Positions 1-7,561 are shown, counted from the first letter of the stretch. The stretch is 11,355 nucleotides of DNA from a bacterium UBA6154 (GCA_002422375.1 DIUQ01000054.1:186-11540), one strand, 5' to 3'. Notes: generated by a model from the letters alone, not told the origin. Numbers and translations: made by a program.

Positions 1-1008
1 CCGTCGCTATCTGACGGTCTCGGTGCCGTCGATTACGCCTACCTTGCTGAAAGAACCGGCTGGTCAATCGATATTGCGCCCGAGTCGATTAACTGCGCCG
101 CGCCCGATACGGGCAACATGGAAATACTTTCCATGTTCGGAACCGATGCCCAAAAACAGGAGTGGCTCGTCCCTCTATCGGAAGGGCGGATCCGATCAGC
201 GTTCGGCATGACGGAGCCGGACGTTGGTTCCTCCGATGCCACCAATATCCAACTATCCATTACCCGCGACGGAAGTGACTACGTGCTCAATGGTCGCAAG
301 TGGTGGACGTCTGGTGTCATGGATCCACGCTGCAAGGTCATGATCGTGATGGGGAAGACGGATCCCGAAGCCCCGCGACATCTGCAGCAATCCATGATTC
401 TCGTGCCGGTGGACACACCCGGGGTCACCCGAGTTCGCGATCTCAGCCTCTTTGGCTACTTCGACCAGCACGGACACGGTGAAGTGGACTTTGACAACGT
501 GCGGGTGCCGGCAACCAACCTACTGGGGGAAGAGGGCAGCGGATTCGCCATTGCACAGGCTCGCTTAGGCCCCGGTCGGATTCACCATTGCATGCGAACA
601 CTCGGCATCGCGGAGCGCGCACTAGCCATGATGATTGAACGCACTTCCAAGCGGGAAGTCTTTGGCGGACCGCTCATCAACCAAGGCGTGGTGCAACAGT
701 GGATCGCGGAATCCCGTATTGAGATAGACCAGGCTCGATTACTGACACTCAAGGCAGCGTGGATGATCGAGCAATACGGCGCCAAAGCGGCGCGCACGGA
801 GATTGCGTCCATCAAAGTTGTGGCACCGCGCGCCGCGCTAGCGGTGGTGGATCGCGCGATCCAATCCTTTGGTGGAGCTGGGATTGGACCTGACACCCCG
901 CTGCCACGCATGTATGCGGGAATTCGGTCACTGCGTTTCGCGGATGGTCCAGATGAAGTTCACCTGCGCGATATTGCTCGCCATGAGATTCGTCGAGCGC
1001 AAGCGTGA
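1..1008 (+). CDS. Acyl-CoA dehydrogenase, ACAD10/11-type, 5' end missing
   Basis: The frame is open from the first base, so the start lies upstream; 335 C-terminal residues are present, about 65-70 short of a typical ~400-residue enzyme. These are FAD enzymes acting on acyl-CoA thioesters. Seen: the FAD/substrate-binding stretch [17 protein letters not shown] at window residues 68-84, the middle beta-domain motif NGRKWW, the helical C-terminal domain with FGGAGIG, and the closing block [17 protein letters not shown]. In that block Asp315 (bases 943-945) falls where medium-chain enzymes have the catalytic Glu of YEGT, as is usual for the ACAD10/11 branch. Its stop overlaps the start of the kinase gene by four bases (GTGA), so the two are almost certainly co-transcribed and translationally coupled. 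By analogy with human ACAD11 and Pseudomonas LvaC, it may release phosphate from a 4-phosphoacyl-CoA to give an enoyl-CoA; that substrate is inferred from the pairing. Family assignment is firm. Confidence 0.95.
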   Translation, partial: PSLSDGLGAVDYAYLAERTGWSIDIAPESINCAAPDTGNMEILSMFGTDAQKQEWLVPLSEGRIRSAFGMTEPDVGSSDATNIQLSITRDGSDYVLNGRKWWTSGVMDPRCKVMIVMGKTDPEAPRHLQQSMILVPVDTPGVTRVRDLSLFGYFDQHGHGEVDFDNVRVPATNLLGEEGSGFAIAQARLGPGRIHHCMRTLGIAERALAMMIERTSKREVFGGPLINQGVVQQWIAESRIEIDQARLLTLKAAWMIEQYGAKAARTEIASIKVVAPRAALAVVDRAIQSFGGAGIGPDTPLPRMYAGIRSLRFADGPDEVHLRDIARHEIRRAQA

Positions 1009-2069
1009 GTGGTGGCGCACAGCGAACAATCGATGTTCGGGCGGAGGACTCCTTTGATCTAGTGGCCCTTGCTCAGTGGATGCAATCCCAGGAAATCATC
1101 TACGTTGGGCACCTGGCCGCTCTGCAATTTAAGGGTGGTGCGAGCAATCTGACCTATTTGATTTCGGACTCCGCAGGGAACCAGTGGGTCATGCGCACAC
1201 CTCCACATGGGGTAAAGGCCGCGAGTGCACACGACATGGGTCGCGAGGCGCGCGTCCTGACGGCATTGAGTCCGCACCTGGATCAAGCTCCACGGGTGCT
1301 CGGGTACTGCAGCGACGTCTCGGTCCTTGGTCGTGAGTTTTATTTGATGGAGTTCATTGCCGGATACATCCTCGCCCAAGACATACCGGTTGAACTGTGT
1401 CCTGACCCAGTCAGTGTTCAATCGCTCTGCGAATCCATGGTGGACTCCTTGGCGGCACTACATCAGGTTGATATTCACGCCACCGGTCTCGCGGAGTTGG
1501 ATAAAGGTCCTGGCTACGTCAACCGACAGGTCACCGGATGGTCTAAGCGCTACCGCGCAGCACGAACACCTGACGTCCCTGATGCCGAAGTTGTTATGCA
1601 GTGGCTAGCCTCACATCAACCTGCTGACGTCGGTCACGTACTTATTCACGGTGATTGGCGTTTCGACAATCTTGTGGTGAATGACAATGCGGAAATAATT
1701 GGGATTTTGGACTGGGAAATGTCCACGGTGGGAGATCCCTGCATGGATCTGGGATCAGCTTTGGCCTATTGGGTTCAAGCGGACGACGACCCCGCTTTCC
1801 GCAGCCTGCGCATGCAGCCAACCGACTCTCCGGGCATGTTGACTCGGTCAGAAGTTGTACAGCGGTATTCCCAAGCAATGCCCGTAGAAGTGCGCACGGC
1901 ACTCGCGGAGAATTGGAAATTCTATGAAGTGTTTGGGCTATTCCGTCTCGCGGTGATTGTGCAACAAATCTGGGCGCGTTATTCCTCCGGTGCTACAACC
2001 AACCAGCAGTTCGCTGGTTTCGGGGCCGCAGCCACCATGTTGATTTCGCGCGCCGAATCCCTGATCTGA
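1005..2069 (+). CDS. APH-family kinase paired with ACAD, probable 4-hydroxyacyl-CoA kinase
   Basis: A 354-residue cytoplasmic kinase of the aminoglycoside phosphotransferase fold. Seen: the nucleotide loop [10 protein letters not shown] (residues 42-51), the beta3-like WVMRTPPHG (61-69), the catalytic loop HGDWRFDN (215-222, catalytic Asp217, metal ligand Asn222) and the metal-binding DWE (Asp236) in [18 protein letters not shown] and YVNRQVTGW (171-179) resemble the kinase domain of ACAD10/11 rather than antibiotic kinases. The GTG start overlaps the dehydrogenase stop (GTGA); no good Shine-Dalgarno precedes it, which fits translational coupling. In humans the kinase and dehydrogenase are fused in ACAD11, and in Pseudomonas putida LvaA phosphorylates 4-hydroxyvaleryl-CoA for LvaC. 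A 4-hydroxyacyl-CoA kinase role is therefore the best inference. Antibiotic resistance is unlikely. It converges on a minus-strand gene ending eight bases after its stop. Confidence 0.92.
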   Translation: MSGGAQRTIDVRAEDSFDLVALAQWMQSQEIIYVGHLAALQFKGGASNLTYLISDSAGNQWVMRTPPHGVKAASAHDMGREARVLTALSPHLDQAPRVLGYCSDVSVLGREFYLMEFIAGYILAQDIPVELCPDPVSVQSLCESMVDSLAALHQVDIHATGLAELDKGPGYVNRQVTGWSKRYRAARTPDVPDAEVVMQWLASHQPADVGHVLIHGDWRFDNLVVNDNAEIIGILDWEMSTVGDPCMDLGSALAYWVQADDDPAFRSLRMQPTDSPGMLTRSEVVQRYSQAMPVEVRTALAENWKFYEVFGLFRLAVIVQQIWARYSSGATTNQQFAGFGAAATMLISRAESLI

Positions 2070-2077
2070 CCTGCGAA

Positions 2078-2425
2078 TTATTTTTTAGTCCACGACCAGA
2101 TAGCAGTTAAGCCGTAATAGCAAGCCGCTGTAATAGCGGCGAATATCATAAATGTGATGTAGCGATTCACCGTGCCTCCCGGTGCACCGGGGCCACCGAC
2201 CAGGGCATCAAAAATTCCACCCGTTCCACCGATGCTTTCAGCACCAATCCATACCCACGGATTTAACGCCTGGGTCCAGGATGCTTGGGACAGGTCACAA
2301 AATCCAGAAAGCACCTGCTGAATCAGGGTGAGTCCGGCGATCAGGCCGGCCCAGACCATGATCGGTCCGAGAATCACGCTGACAAGAACCGCTACAACTG
2401 AGCGTTGACCTGATTGCTGTTCCAT
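2078..2425 (-). CDS. Two-helix membrane protein of unknown function, third gene of the heliorhodopsin operon
   Basis: I do not recognise a family. The 115-residue product has a polar N-terminus (MEQQSGQRS), a hydrophobic segment at about residues 10-38, a central loop rich in Gly and Pro (about 64-86, with GGTGG and GGPGAPGG), a second hydrophobic segment at about 88-110 and a short basic end (WTKK). One Cys lies in the loop (residue 43) and one in the second helix (102). It starts 27 bases after the heliorhodopsin stop on the same strand, with a strong Shine-Dalgarno sequence (AGGGGG, five bases before ATG), so it is very likely part of the same transcript. It could be an accessory subunit of the rhodopsin or of the permease, or merely a passenger; nothing in the sequence decides this. 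Confidence 0.8.
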   Translation of the reverse strand: MEQQSGQRSVVAVLVSVILGPIMVWAGLIAGLTLIQQVLSGFCDLSQASWTQALNPWVWIGAESIGGTGGIFDALVGGPGAPGGTVNRYITFMIFAAITAACYYGLTAIWSWTKK

Positions 2426-2430
2426 GAGTT

Positions 2431-2436
2431 CCCCCT
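2431..2436 (-). promoter_or_regulatory. Ribosome binding site of the two-helix protein
   Basis: AGGGGG on the minus strand, five bases before the ATG at 2425. It shows that this gene inside the operon uses Shine-Dalgarno initiation and supports the chosen start. Confidence 0.7.
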
Positions 2437-2452
2437 ACTCATTGTTATTAAT

Positions 2453-3211
2453 TTATTGTGGTGCGAGAGTCCCCGCGAAAATCTGCCACGCAAGAAGACT
2501 CTTGGCGACCAAACTCAAAATAATGTACCAGCGCTCGCCATATCGATAGTTGGCAAACTTGCCAACTTGCTTATATTGCAGATACTGAATCAGCGCAAAT
2601 GAATTAAAGAATACGAACAAGGAAATGATAATTCCGTAGACGAATCCGGGTACTTCATTGACGGACGTTGATCCTGGGGCAATGACGTAAATCACCACAA
2701 TGATCCAGGGAACGATCCCGGTCATGGAGCCGAAAATAAAGGGAAGGAAGCCGCCGCTGCCAGGGGTTTCATATTTCTCTTGAAGCCAGCCAAAAAGAAT
2801 CATGGAAGCGTTGACCCCAAAGATGGCGATCAGTGCAGCCACGTCGGCGATACCCACGATCTGGGCAATCAAGACGATCATGATGGACGAGCTGATGGAG
2901 TACTCAACCCAGCGGAAATAGTTGTGATGCAGATTCAATCCCGCAATGTAGCGTTTGAAAAAGAGTGGGCTCGCCACGAGGAAGTGGAAAAATGCCGACA
3001 GGGCAAAGAACAGGGCCACGCCCCAGGCAATGGGTGAGTCAAATAACGTGACAGTCGCACTCGGTGGTGTCCCCGGCGGGCCGTCCATGTAGGTCGCGGT
3101 GACCGGCAGGGTGAAGTCGGTGGCAAGGATCAGTATCAGGATCAACTGCGCAAGGTGAGCGAACCCAGCAATGACGTTCCAGGTGCGCAAACTCTTGTCC
3201 GTGATGTTCAT
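2453..3211 (-). CDS. Heliorhodopsin
   Basis: A 252-residue, seven-helix retinal protein of the heliorhodopsin family, whose N-terminus faces the cytoplasm, opposite to type-1 rhodopsins. Seen: helices at about 10-31, 61-82, 98-118, 122-141, 156-178, 189-210 and 225-249; the signature RWVEYSISSSIMI in helix 3; and SLVAKSLLAW in helix 7. Lys237 is the retinal Schiff-base lysine and Glu103 the counterion. Numbering is offset by exactly four from the reference protein 48C12 (E107, K241), and His19, His76 and Ser233 match its H23, H80 and S237 with the same offset, so the retinal pocket appears complete. The long loop between helices 1 and 2 (about 32-60) fits the extracellular hairpin of the family. 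Known family members do not pump ions and have slow photocycles, so a sensory or regulatory role is likely. The start overlaps the permease stop (ATGA) and has its own Shine-Dalgarno. No retinal or carotenoid synthesis gene is in the window. Confidence 0.97.
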   Translation of the reverse strand: MNITDKSLRTWNVIAGFAHLAQLILILILATDFTLPVTATYMDGPPGTPPSATVTLFDSPIAWGVALFFALSAFFHFLVASPLFFKRYIAGLNLHHNYFRWVEYSISSSIMIVLIAQIVGIADVAALIAIFGVNASMILFGWLQEKYETPGSGGFLPFIFGSMTGIVPWIIVVIYVIAPGSTSVNEVPGFVYGIIISLFVFFNSFALIQYLQYKQVGKFANYRYGERWYIILSLVAKSLLAWQIFAGTLAPQ

Positions 3212-4320
3212 GAATTGTCCTTCTGGTCAGATACCGGAGGATCCGGATCACTTGATGTTGGTTCCACAACTTCGTGGCGCAGTCGTTGAGAATCGATAAG
3301 ACTCAACACCATAGCGGTAACGGGAATGGCGAGGAGCGCCCCGGCGACCCCGAACAACGCGGCACCCAACATCACCGAAGCGAATGCCACCGCCGGGTGA
3401 ACGTTCACCGCGCGAGCACTGATTTTGGGTTCGAGGGTGAGATTCTCAACTTGCTGGTAAATAACAGCCCAGATCAGCGCCATGACTCCGATCCACGGGT
3501 TTCCACTGAGCAGTCCGACCAAAACGGGAAGGGCGATCGCAATATAGGTACCAATGGTGGGAACAAATTGGGCAACGAGGCCGGTCCAAATGCCGAGGGC
3601 TAACCACGAGGGCATGCCAATAATCCAGAACACGATGGCGCTGGTGCCACCATTGAGGACAGCGAGTACGACTCGCGCAGCGACGTAGTTTCCCGTTTTT
3701 AGAGCGGTGGTGTCCCAGATTTGGGTGGCAATAGGTTGAAATTTCGCGGCGAAGAGTGATGTCAGGTAGCGACGAAAACGAGGAGCATCAGCGGATAAGT
3801 AGAATGTGAACAGTGCAAAGGTAAACAAGCTAAAGAAGCTAATGGCGAGCGAGCCAATAATGCCAATGACCCCGGACAGCACGGTGGTGGCGTATTGGGC
3901 GGACTGCTCCGGTGAGATATTTAGTTGCTCCCACAGATCAACAATTTCGTAATCCGAGTTTGTCCGCTGATTCACCCACGCTATTGCACTGTCGAGCAAA
4001 CCAGGTAGTGCCTGAATGAGTTCAGCGATTTGGTCGAACAACAAATTACCGAAAGCTGCAGTGAATAGGGCAAAGAAGATGGCAATGGTCACCATCACGA
4101 TGCCGGTTGCCAGTCCACGTTTCATGCGTTTGGCGAGGCGTCCCACAGCCGGCTCCATGGCGAGGGAGGCAAACCACGACATCAGAATGATGAAGAAAAC
4201 ACCGCCGCCGTCCTCAATCAGGAAGTTGGCGAGCAACCCAATCGCGATCACTCCGAGGAGGATGAAGCCCGTTCTCCATACATTGCGAGGGTCAAAACGA
4301 ATGGTCTGCTCCGAACTCAT
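3208..4320 (-). CDS. AI-2E family transporter (permease)
   Basis: A 370-residue multi-pass inner-membrane protein of the AI-2E/PerM family, whose substrates are mostly unknown (autoinducer-2 export and Na+/H+ antiport are reported for some members). Seen: hydrophobic segments at about 17-35, 40-56, 70-95, 147-175, 218-235, 240-270, 276-290 and 310-342; an amphipathic cytoplasmic-like stretch at about 96-145; and the family blocks QFVPTIGTYI (251-260), ENLTLEPKI (292-300) with VHPAV, and LFGVAGALLAIP. The tail (352-370) is polar and acidic. The ATG at 4320 was preferred: the frame runs upstream to 4491, but those 57 residues are arginine-rich, unlike the family, and cross the divergent gene, while a TATCCT box sits six bases before 4320. 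The stop overlaps the heliorhodopsin start by four bases, so the permease is the lead gene of the rhodopsin operon. Confidence 0.92.
   Translation of the reverse strand: MSSEQTIRFDPRNVWRTGFILLGVIAIGLLANFLIEDGGGVFFIILMSWFASLAMEPAVGRLAKRMKRGLATGIVMVTIAIFFALFTAAFGNLLFDQIAELIQALPGLLDSAIAWVNQRTNSDYEIVDLWEQLNISPEQSAQYATTVLSGVIGIIGSLAISFFSLFTFALFTFYLSADAPRFRRYLTSLFAAKFQPIATQIWDTTALKTGNYVAARVVLAVLNGGTSAIVFWIIGMPSWLALGIWTGLVAQFVPTIGTYIAIALPVLVGLLSGNPWIGVMALIWAVIYQQVENLTLEPKISARAVNVHPAVAFASVMLGAALFGVAGALLAIPVTAMVLSLIDSQRLRHEVVEPTSSDPDPPVSDQKDNS
3218..3224 (-). promoter_or_regulatory. Ribosome binding site of heliorhodopsin
   Basis: AGAAGGA on the minus strand, six bases before the ATG at 3211, lying inside the end of the permease gene. 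The rhodopsin can therefore be initiated on its own as well as by coupling through the ATGA overlap. Confidence 0.75.
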
Positions 4321-4326
4321 GTCCCG

Positions 4327-4332
4327 AGGATA
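4327..4332 (-). promoter_or_regulatory. Probable -10 box of the permease-heliorhodopsin operon, leaderless
   Basis: TATCCT on the minus strand with exactly six bases before the ATG at 4320, which would place the transcript start on the A of the start codon. There is no Shine-Dalgarno between it and the gene and no clear -35. The same spacing recurs at four other gene starts here. Confidence 0.55.
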
Positions 4333-4384
4333 GATCACCGGCTCGCGAATTACCGTGCTGTTACCCGCAGCAGCGCCCAACCGG

Positions 4385-4390
4385 TACCTT
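4385..4390 (+). promoter_or_regulatory. Probable -10 box of the 4398 glycosyltransferase
   Basis: TACCTT followed by seven bases and then the ATG at 4398, giving a leaderless or one-base-leader transcript. The 77-base divergent gap it shares with the permease operon also holds a short TGCTG/CAGCA inverted repeat; no convincing -35 is visible. Confidence 0.42.
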
Positions 4391-4397
4391 TTCATCC

Positions 4398-5537
4398 ATG
4401 TACGTCGGCATAGACCTGGAGCAGTTCGCCCGAGACCCCTATGGATCCGGTATTCAGCGGGTCTTGCTGCAGGTCGCTCGACTTTGGCCACGAGACATTT
4501 CGGCGGAATTTGTTGTGCCGCGTGACCGGGGATTCATGCTGTTGTCGGCCGAACAAGCGGCTGAACTCCTGGCGGTCCCATTCGGCCCACGAAGTTCGGG
4601 TGACGATTTACGCCAACTAGTCCAATCCAAAATCGCAAGTTTTGATGCTCTCGAGACTGATGCCGCGGGGCTGTTAGGAATGTTCGACTCATGGTTACTT
4701 CCCGAGGTGAGCTACTTCCCAGAGGTACTCCAAAGATTTCGAATGATGTCGGAGTGTATGTACACATCCATGATCGGCTTCGATGCCCTCCCCATGACCC
4801 ACCCCGAAAATTACCGGTTCAAGCCGGGCACCGGAAGCAATGTCAGTGAATACTTTCTGAATCTGATCACATGTGACACGGTAGTGGCGATTAGCGATTT
4901 CTCGAGAGACGAGATCAGTAGTCGGTTGCGAAGGCCGCGGAACAAACCGATTCTGGTGTCTCACCCAGGGGGCGACCACTTGGAGCCCCGTAGTAAGAAG
5001 CACTCAGCCAATGTAATTCCCCAGTTCTTACGGGTGGGAACCATGGAGGCTCGTAAACGACCGGTGGAGATACTCGAAGCGTTTGAGCGCGCACTAGCTA
5101 GAGGGTTGAACGCCGAATTAATCTTTATTGGTGGACCTTCAGCATCGGATTTCTCCATTAATCAGAAAATAGAATCAGCCGTTGAGCGCGGACTCCCTGT
5201 GCAATGGATGAAGAGCGTCGATGACTCAACTCTGCACGAGTACATGCATCGTGCAGATGCATTTCTCTCTGTCGGTGTGGAGGGGTACGGAATCCCTGTG
5301 TTGGAATCAATCCGTTTAGGGACGCCCGTCTTATATGCGGGCATCCAACCAGCAGCAGACATTATGCAAGGTCATGGAAGTGTCAATTTCGGTGACGAAT
5401 CACTTCTTGAGGACACGTTCATGGAGTACACACTCGAACGACTGCAGGAGATACCCGTTAATCCGGATGCTGTGCCTCGTTGGAAGGATTTTACGGACGC
5501 TGTTGCTCGAGCGAGCCTTAAAGAATTTGGGCACTAG
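4398..5537 (+). CDS. GT4-family glycosyltransferase
   Basis: A 379-residue GT-B fold, retaining sugar transferase that would act in the cytoplasm on a nucleotide-sugar donor. Seen: the N-terminal GSGIQRV (residues 17-23), typical of one acceptor-side loop in GT4 enzymes; the interdomain stretch CDTVVAISDFSRDEI (159-173); the donor-side phosphate-binding motif VGTMEARKRP (213-222); and the EX7E motif in EGYGIPVLE with Glu295 and Glu303. No membrane segment is seen. It is transcribed away from the permease operon and convergent with the second glycosyltransferase, with the two stop codons sharing the four bases CTAG. Together with the neighbouring nonulosonic acid synthase this suggests assembly of a surface glycan; donor and acceptor are unknown. 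No Shine-Dalgarno precedes the ATG, but a TACCTT box lies seven bases upstream. Confidence 0.92.
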   Translation: MYVGIDLEQFARDPYGSGIQRVLLQVARLWPRDISAEFVVPRDRGFMLLSAEQAAELLAVPFGPRSSGDDLRQLVQSKIASFDALETDAAGLLGMFDSWLLPEVSYFPEVLQRFRMMSECMYTSMIGFDALPMTHPENYRFKPGTGSNVSEYFLNLITCDTVVAISDFSRDEISSRLRRPRNKPILVSHPGGDHLEPRSKKHSANVIPQFLRVGTMEARKRPVEILEAFERALARGLNAELIFIGGPSASDFSINQKIESAVERGLPVQWMKSVDDSTLHEYMHRADAFLSVGVEGYGIPVLESIRLGTPVLYAGIQPAADIMQGHGSVNFGDESLLEDTFMEYTLERLQEIPVNPDAVPRWKDFTDAVARASLKEFGH

Positions 5538-6490
5538 GAATAGTTCAAGAGCGGAATGAGTCGCTGCACATTTGCGCCCCAATCCGCGTTGTTCTGAACG
5601 TACTCCCACGCTGCTTCCGTGAGGTTCCCGTACGCATCGCGATGGAGTGCGAAGTCGCGGAGCGCTTGCGCGAGAGCAGCGGAATCTCCCGTAGGGAACA
5701 AGGTGCCACGGCTGAGCTTTTGGTGCGAGTCATAAAGAATGGCCTGGTTTCCTGGAGAATCTGAAACGATCACGGGGACTCTCATGGACATGGCTTGCAG
5801 AAGCGTCACAGATGTGCCGTCAGTTTCCGCCGCTGACACATAAACATCTGCCTTGTCGAACAGACAAGGGAGATCACTTTCTTCAATTCGTCCAATGAAA
5901 TCGACATTGGTGAGGCCTAAATCAGCTGATAGTTGGACAAGGCGCTCGGTGAGCGAACCGGTATTTCCGACAACGAGTTCGCAGGAAATTCCCCCGAGGG
6001 TCAACTCGGCTACCGCGGTAATAACGGTGTCCACGTTGTAGAGATCCTCATGGGCTCTCAGCGTCAGGATCTGAAGCTTGTCACTTGGTTTCGTCGGCGC
6101 CTGTGAATTGAACAGTTGGAGATCTATCCCCCATGGGATTATGGCGATTCGATGTGCGGAAACTCCAGCTTGTGTTGCTATCTCCCACGTTGGGATGGAA
6201 TCGACTATCAAGCCAGAAAGGAGAGGCAGCCACGAAGTATCGTCGATTGCGTTGAGTTGGTGCAGATCAAAACCCCACGATAATCCGACGACCGGATTGG
6301 GGAGACGGAGTAGATCCCGATTCATGGTGGTGAGCGGTCCGGCAACGATTGGTATGTCCGGTTCCATTGTGTCTGGCACTTCGAGGAGGACGGTGTATCC
6401 CACGGATTCCAACGCGCCTATCCATCGCCGATCATGGATACCCCGCGTGTCACTGAGGTACACGCAGGTGCGGTGACCGGATGTGCTCAT
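5534..6490 (-). CDS. GT4-like glycosyltransferase with altered EX7E motif
   Basis: A 318-residue glycosyltransferase, on the short side for GT4 because the N-terminal domain is reduced (about 120 residues before the link WGIDLQLFN at 120-128). The donor-side domain contains LTLRAHEDLYNVD (142-154), DFIGRIEESDLPCLFDKADVYVS (197-219) and AAETDGTSVTLLQAMS (220-235) followed by VPVIVSDSPGN. In the DGTS-type branch the usual pair of glutamates reads D-x7-E; here it is Asp224 and Gln232, so the second acidic residue has become Gln. The protein may be active with altered chemistry or be a degenerate member. Its ATG follows the NeuB stop with no gap (TAAATG), so it depends on that gene for translation; a GGAG lies about 13 bases upstream, too far to be ideal. 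Coupling to NeuB suggests it works on a nonulosonic-acid-containing glycan. Confidence 0.88.
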   Translation of the reverse strand: MSTSGHRTCVYLSDTRGIHDRRWIGALESVGYTVLLEVPDTMEPDIPIVAGPLTTMNRDLLRLPNPVVGLSWGFDLHQLNAIDDTSWLPLLSGLIVDSIPTWEIATQAGVSAHRIAIIPWGIDLQLFNSQAPTKPSDKLQILTLRAHEDLYNVDTVITAVAELTLGGISCELVVGNTGSLTERLVQLSADLGLTNVDFIGRIEESDLPCLFDKADVYVSAAETDGTSVTLLQAMSMRVPVIVSDSPGNQAILYDSHQKLSRGTLFPTGDSAALAQALRDFALHRDAYGNLTEAAWEYVQNNADWGANVQRLIPLLNYS

Positions 6491-7558
6491 TTAGTTGAGA
6501 TCACTCCAACTGAGGTGCTCACCAGCGACCACAGTGCGTTGCGTTGTCTTGCCCACCACCGCAGCGACTTCATGCGCGGGAATGGCTTCACGGGGAGCTG
6601 GGCGCAGTACTACGAGGTCGGTGCGCGTGACTATTTCCCCCGCGGCAATATCGCGGGCTGCCCGCACACATCGACGCTGCAGAACAATGGTTTCGCGCTC
6701 GTTGTCCTCAATTCCCTTGATGCCTGTTCCCAAGGCTGCCTCTAATTTGCGCGTGTCCTGCACCATGGACTGCCAGGTGTGCGGGTCCATGGAGAAACCG
6801 TGATCTGGGCCAACTCGCGTGGTGTCATCGGTGAAATGCTTCTCCACAACCCGTGCGCCGAGTGCTACGGCGCCGAGAACGGTTACCTCACCTGGTGTGT
6901 GATCAGAAAGACCAAGAGTAACCCCGGGAAATAACTCGGAATATTGCTCGAGAACTCGGAGATTCACATGGTGGATATTCTCTAGACTTCCTTCGTAGTT
7001 GGTATTGCATTGCATCAGCACAATGTCCACCCCCGACTCCATGAGCAGATCCATGGCGCGTTGGACATCGGATAATTCTGCAGCGCCGGTCGCCAAAATC
7101 ACTGGTTTGCCCAGAGCGGCAATAGCGGCTAGTTCCTCGAGCCAGTTCACATCCCCCGAACCCACCTTGAATGCGTTGACGTAGGGGTTCAGATGTTCAA
7201 CGGCTTCGAGATCGTACGGTGCAGACATGAATTCAATTCCAATTTTTTGCGCATGTTCAGCTAATGGAGCTGTCCATGCCCACGGCAAACTGGCGTCCTG
7301 ATAAACCTCGAAAACGGATTTCTTCCATGATGCCTGGTGCGACTGCTGGCCACCGAGAGCCTTAAATCCATAATCACTCACAATATGTTCGGCTCGGAAA
7401 TGCTGGAACTTTGCACAATCAGCCCCGGCGTCTTTGGCGAGTGTCATCAGCGACATGGCGCGTTCTAGGTCACCGTCATGGTTAGCTGCAATATCTGCAA
7501 TGAAGTAAGTGGGCTCGGCGGGACCAACCGCCCGGTTGCCAATGGAAAAGCTGCTCAC
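6491..7558 (-). CDS. NeuB-family nonulosonic acid synthase (sialic/legionaminic/pseudaminic-type)
   Basis: A 355-residue synthase that condenses phosphoenolpyruvate with a six-carbon amino sugar to make a nine-carbon nonulosonic acid. Seen: a TIM-barrel domain (about 15-280) beginning IADIAANHDGD, then KFQHFRAEHI, the KVGSGD strand (131-136), QCNTNYEG (183-190), and the metal-binding histidines His220 in GLSDHTPGE and His241 in VVEKHFT. The C-terminal SAF (antifreeze-like) domain, about 291-352, starts QRRCVRAARDIAAGE. The loop GQQSHQASWKKSVFEVY is typical of surface-polysaccharide NeuB proteins. Asp22 and Asp136 replace the Glu found at these places in classical NeuB; both are acidic and also occur in other subgroups. 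The start is GTG with TAGGGT six bases upstream. The exact sugar cannot be assigned: no CMP-sugar synthetase, epimerase or acetyltransferase is in the window. Confidence 0.93.
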   Translation of the reverse strand: MSSFSIGNRAVGPAEPTYFIADIAANHDGDLERAMSLMTLAKDAGADCAKFQHFRAEHIVSDYGFKALGGQQSHQASWKKSVFEVYQDASLPWAWTAPLAEHAQKIGIEFMSAPYDLEAVEHLNPYVNAFKVGSGDVNWLEELAAIAALGKPVILATGAAELSDVQRAMDLLMESGVDIVLMQCNTNYEGSLENIHHVNLRVLEQYSELFPGVTLGLSDHTPGEVTVLGAVALGARVVEKHFTDDTTRVGPDHGFSMDPHTWQSMVQDTRKLEAALGTGIKGIEDNERETIVLQRRCVRAARDIAAGEIVTRTDLVVLRPAPREAIPAHEVAAVVGKTTQRTVVAGEHLSWSDLN

Positions 7559-7561
7559 GGG

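Noticed and set aside
582..911. A 109-codon minus-strand open frame
   Set aside because: It lies fully inside the acyl-CoA dehydrogenase, with no family-like motif.
1005..2069. Aminoglycoside resistance kinase
   Set aside because: Motifs and coupling to the dehydrogenase point to the ACAD10/11 kinase branch.
4321..4491. A 57-residue N-terminal extension of the permease
   Set aside because: It is arginine- and proline-rich, not like the family, crosses the start of the divergent glycosyltransferase, and the -10 box fits the start at 4320.
5526..5548. Weak stem at the convergent glycosyltransferase stops
   Set aside because: It needs two G-U pairs and a ten-base loop.
6078..6476. A 132-codon plus-strand open frame
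   Set aside because: It is antisense to the well-supported glycosyltransferase, with an arginine/serine-rich translation typical of a shadow.
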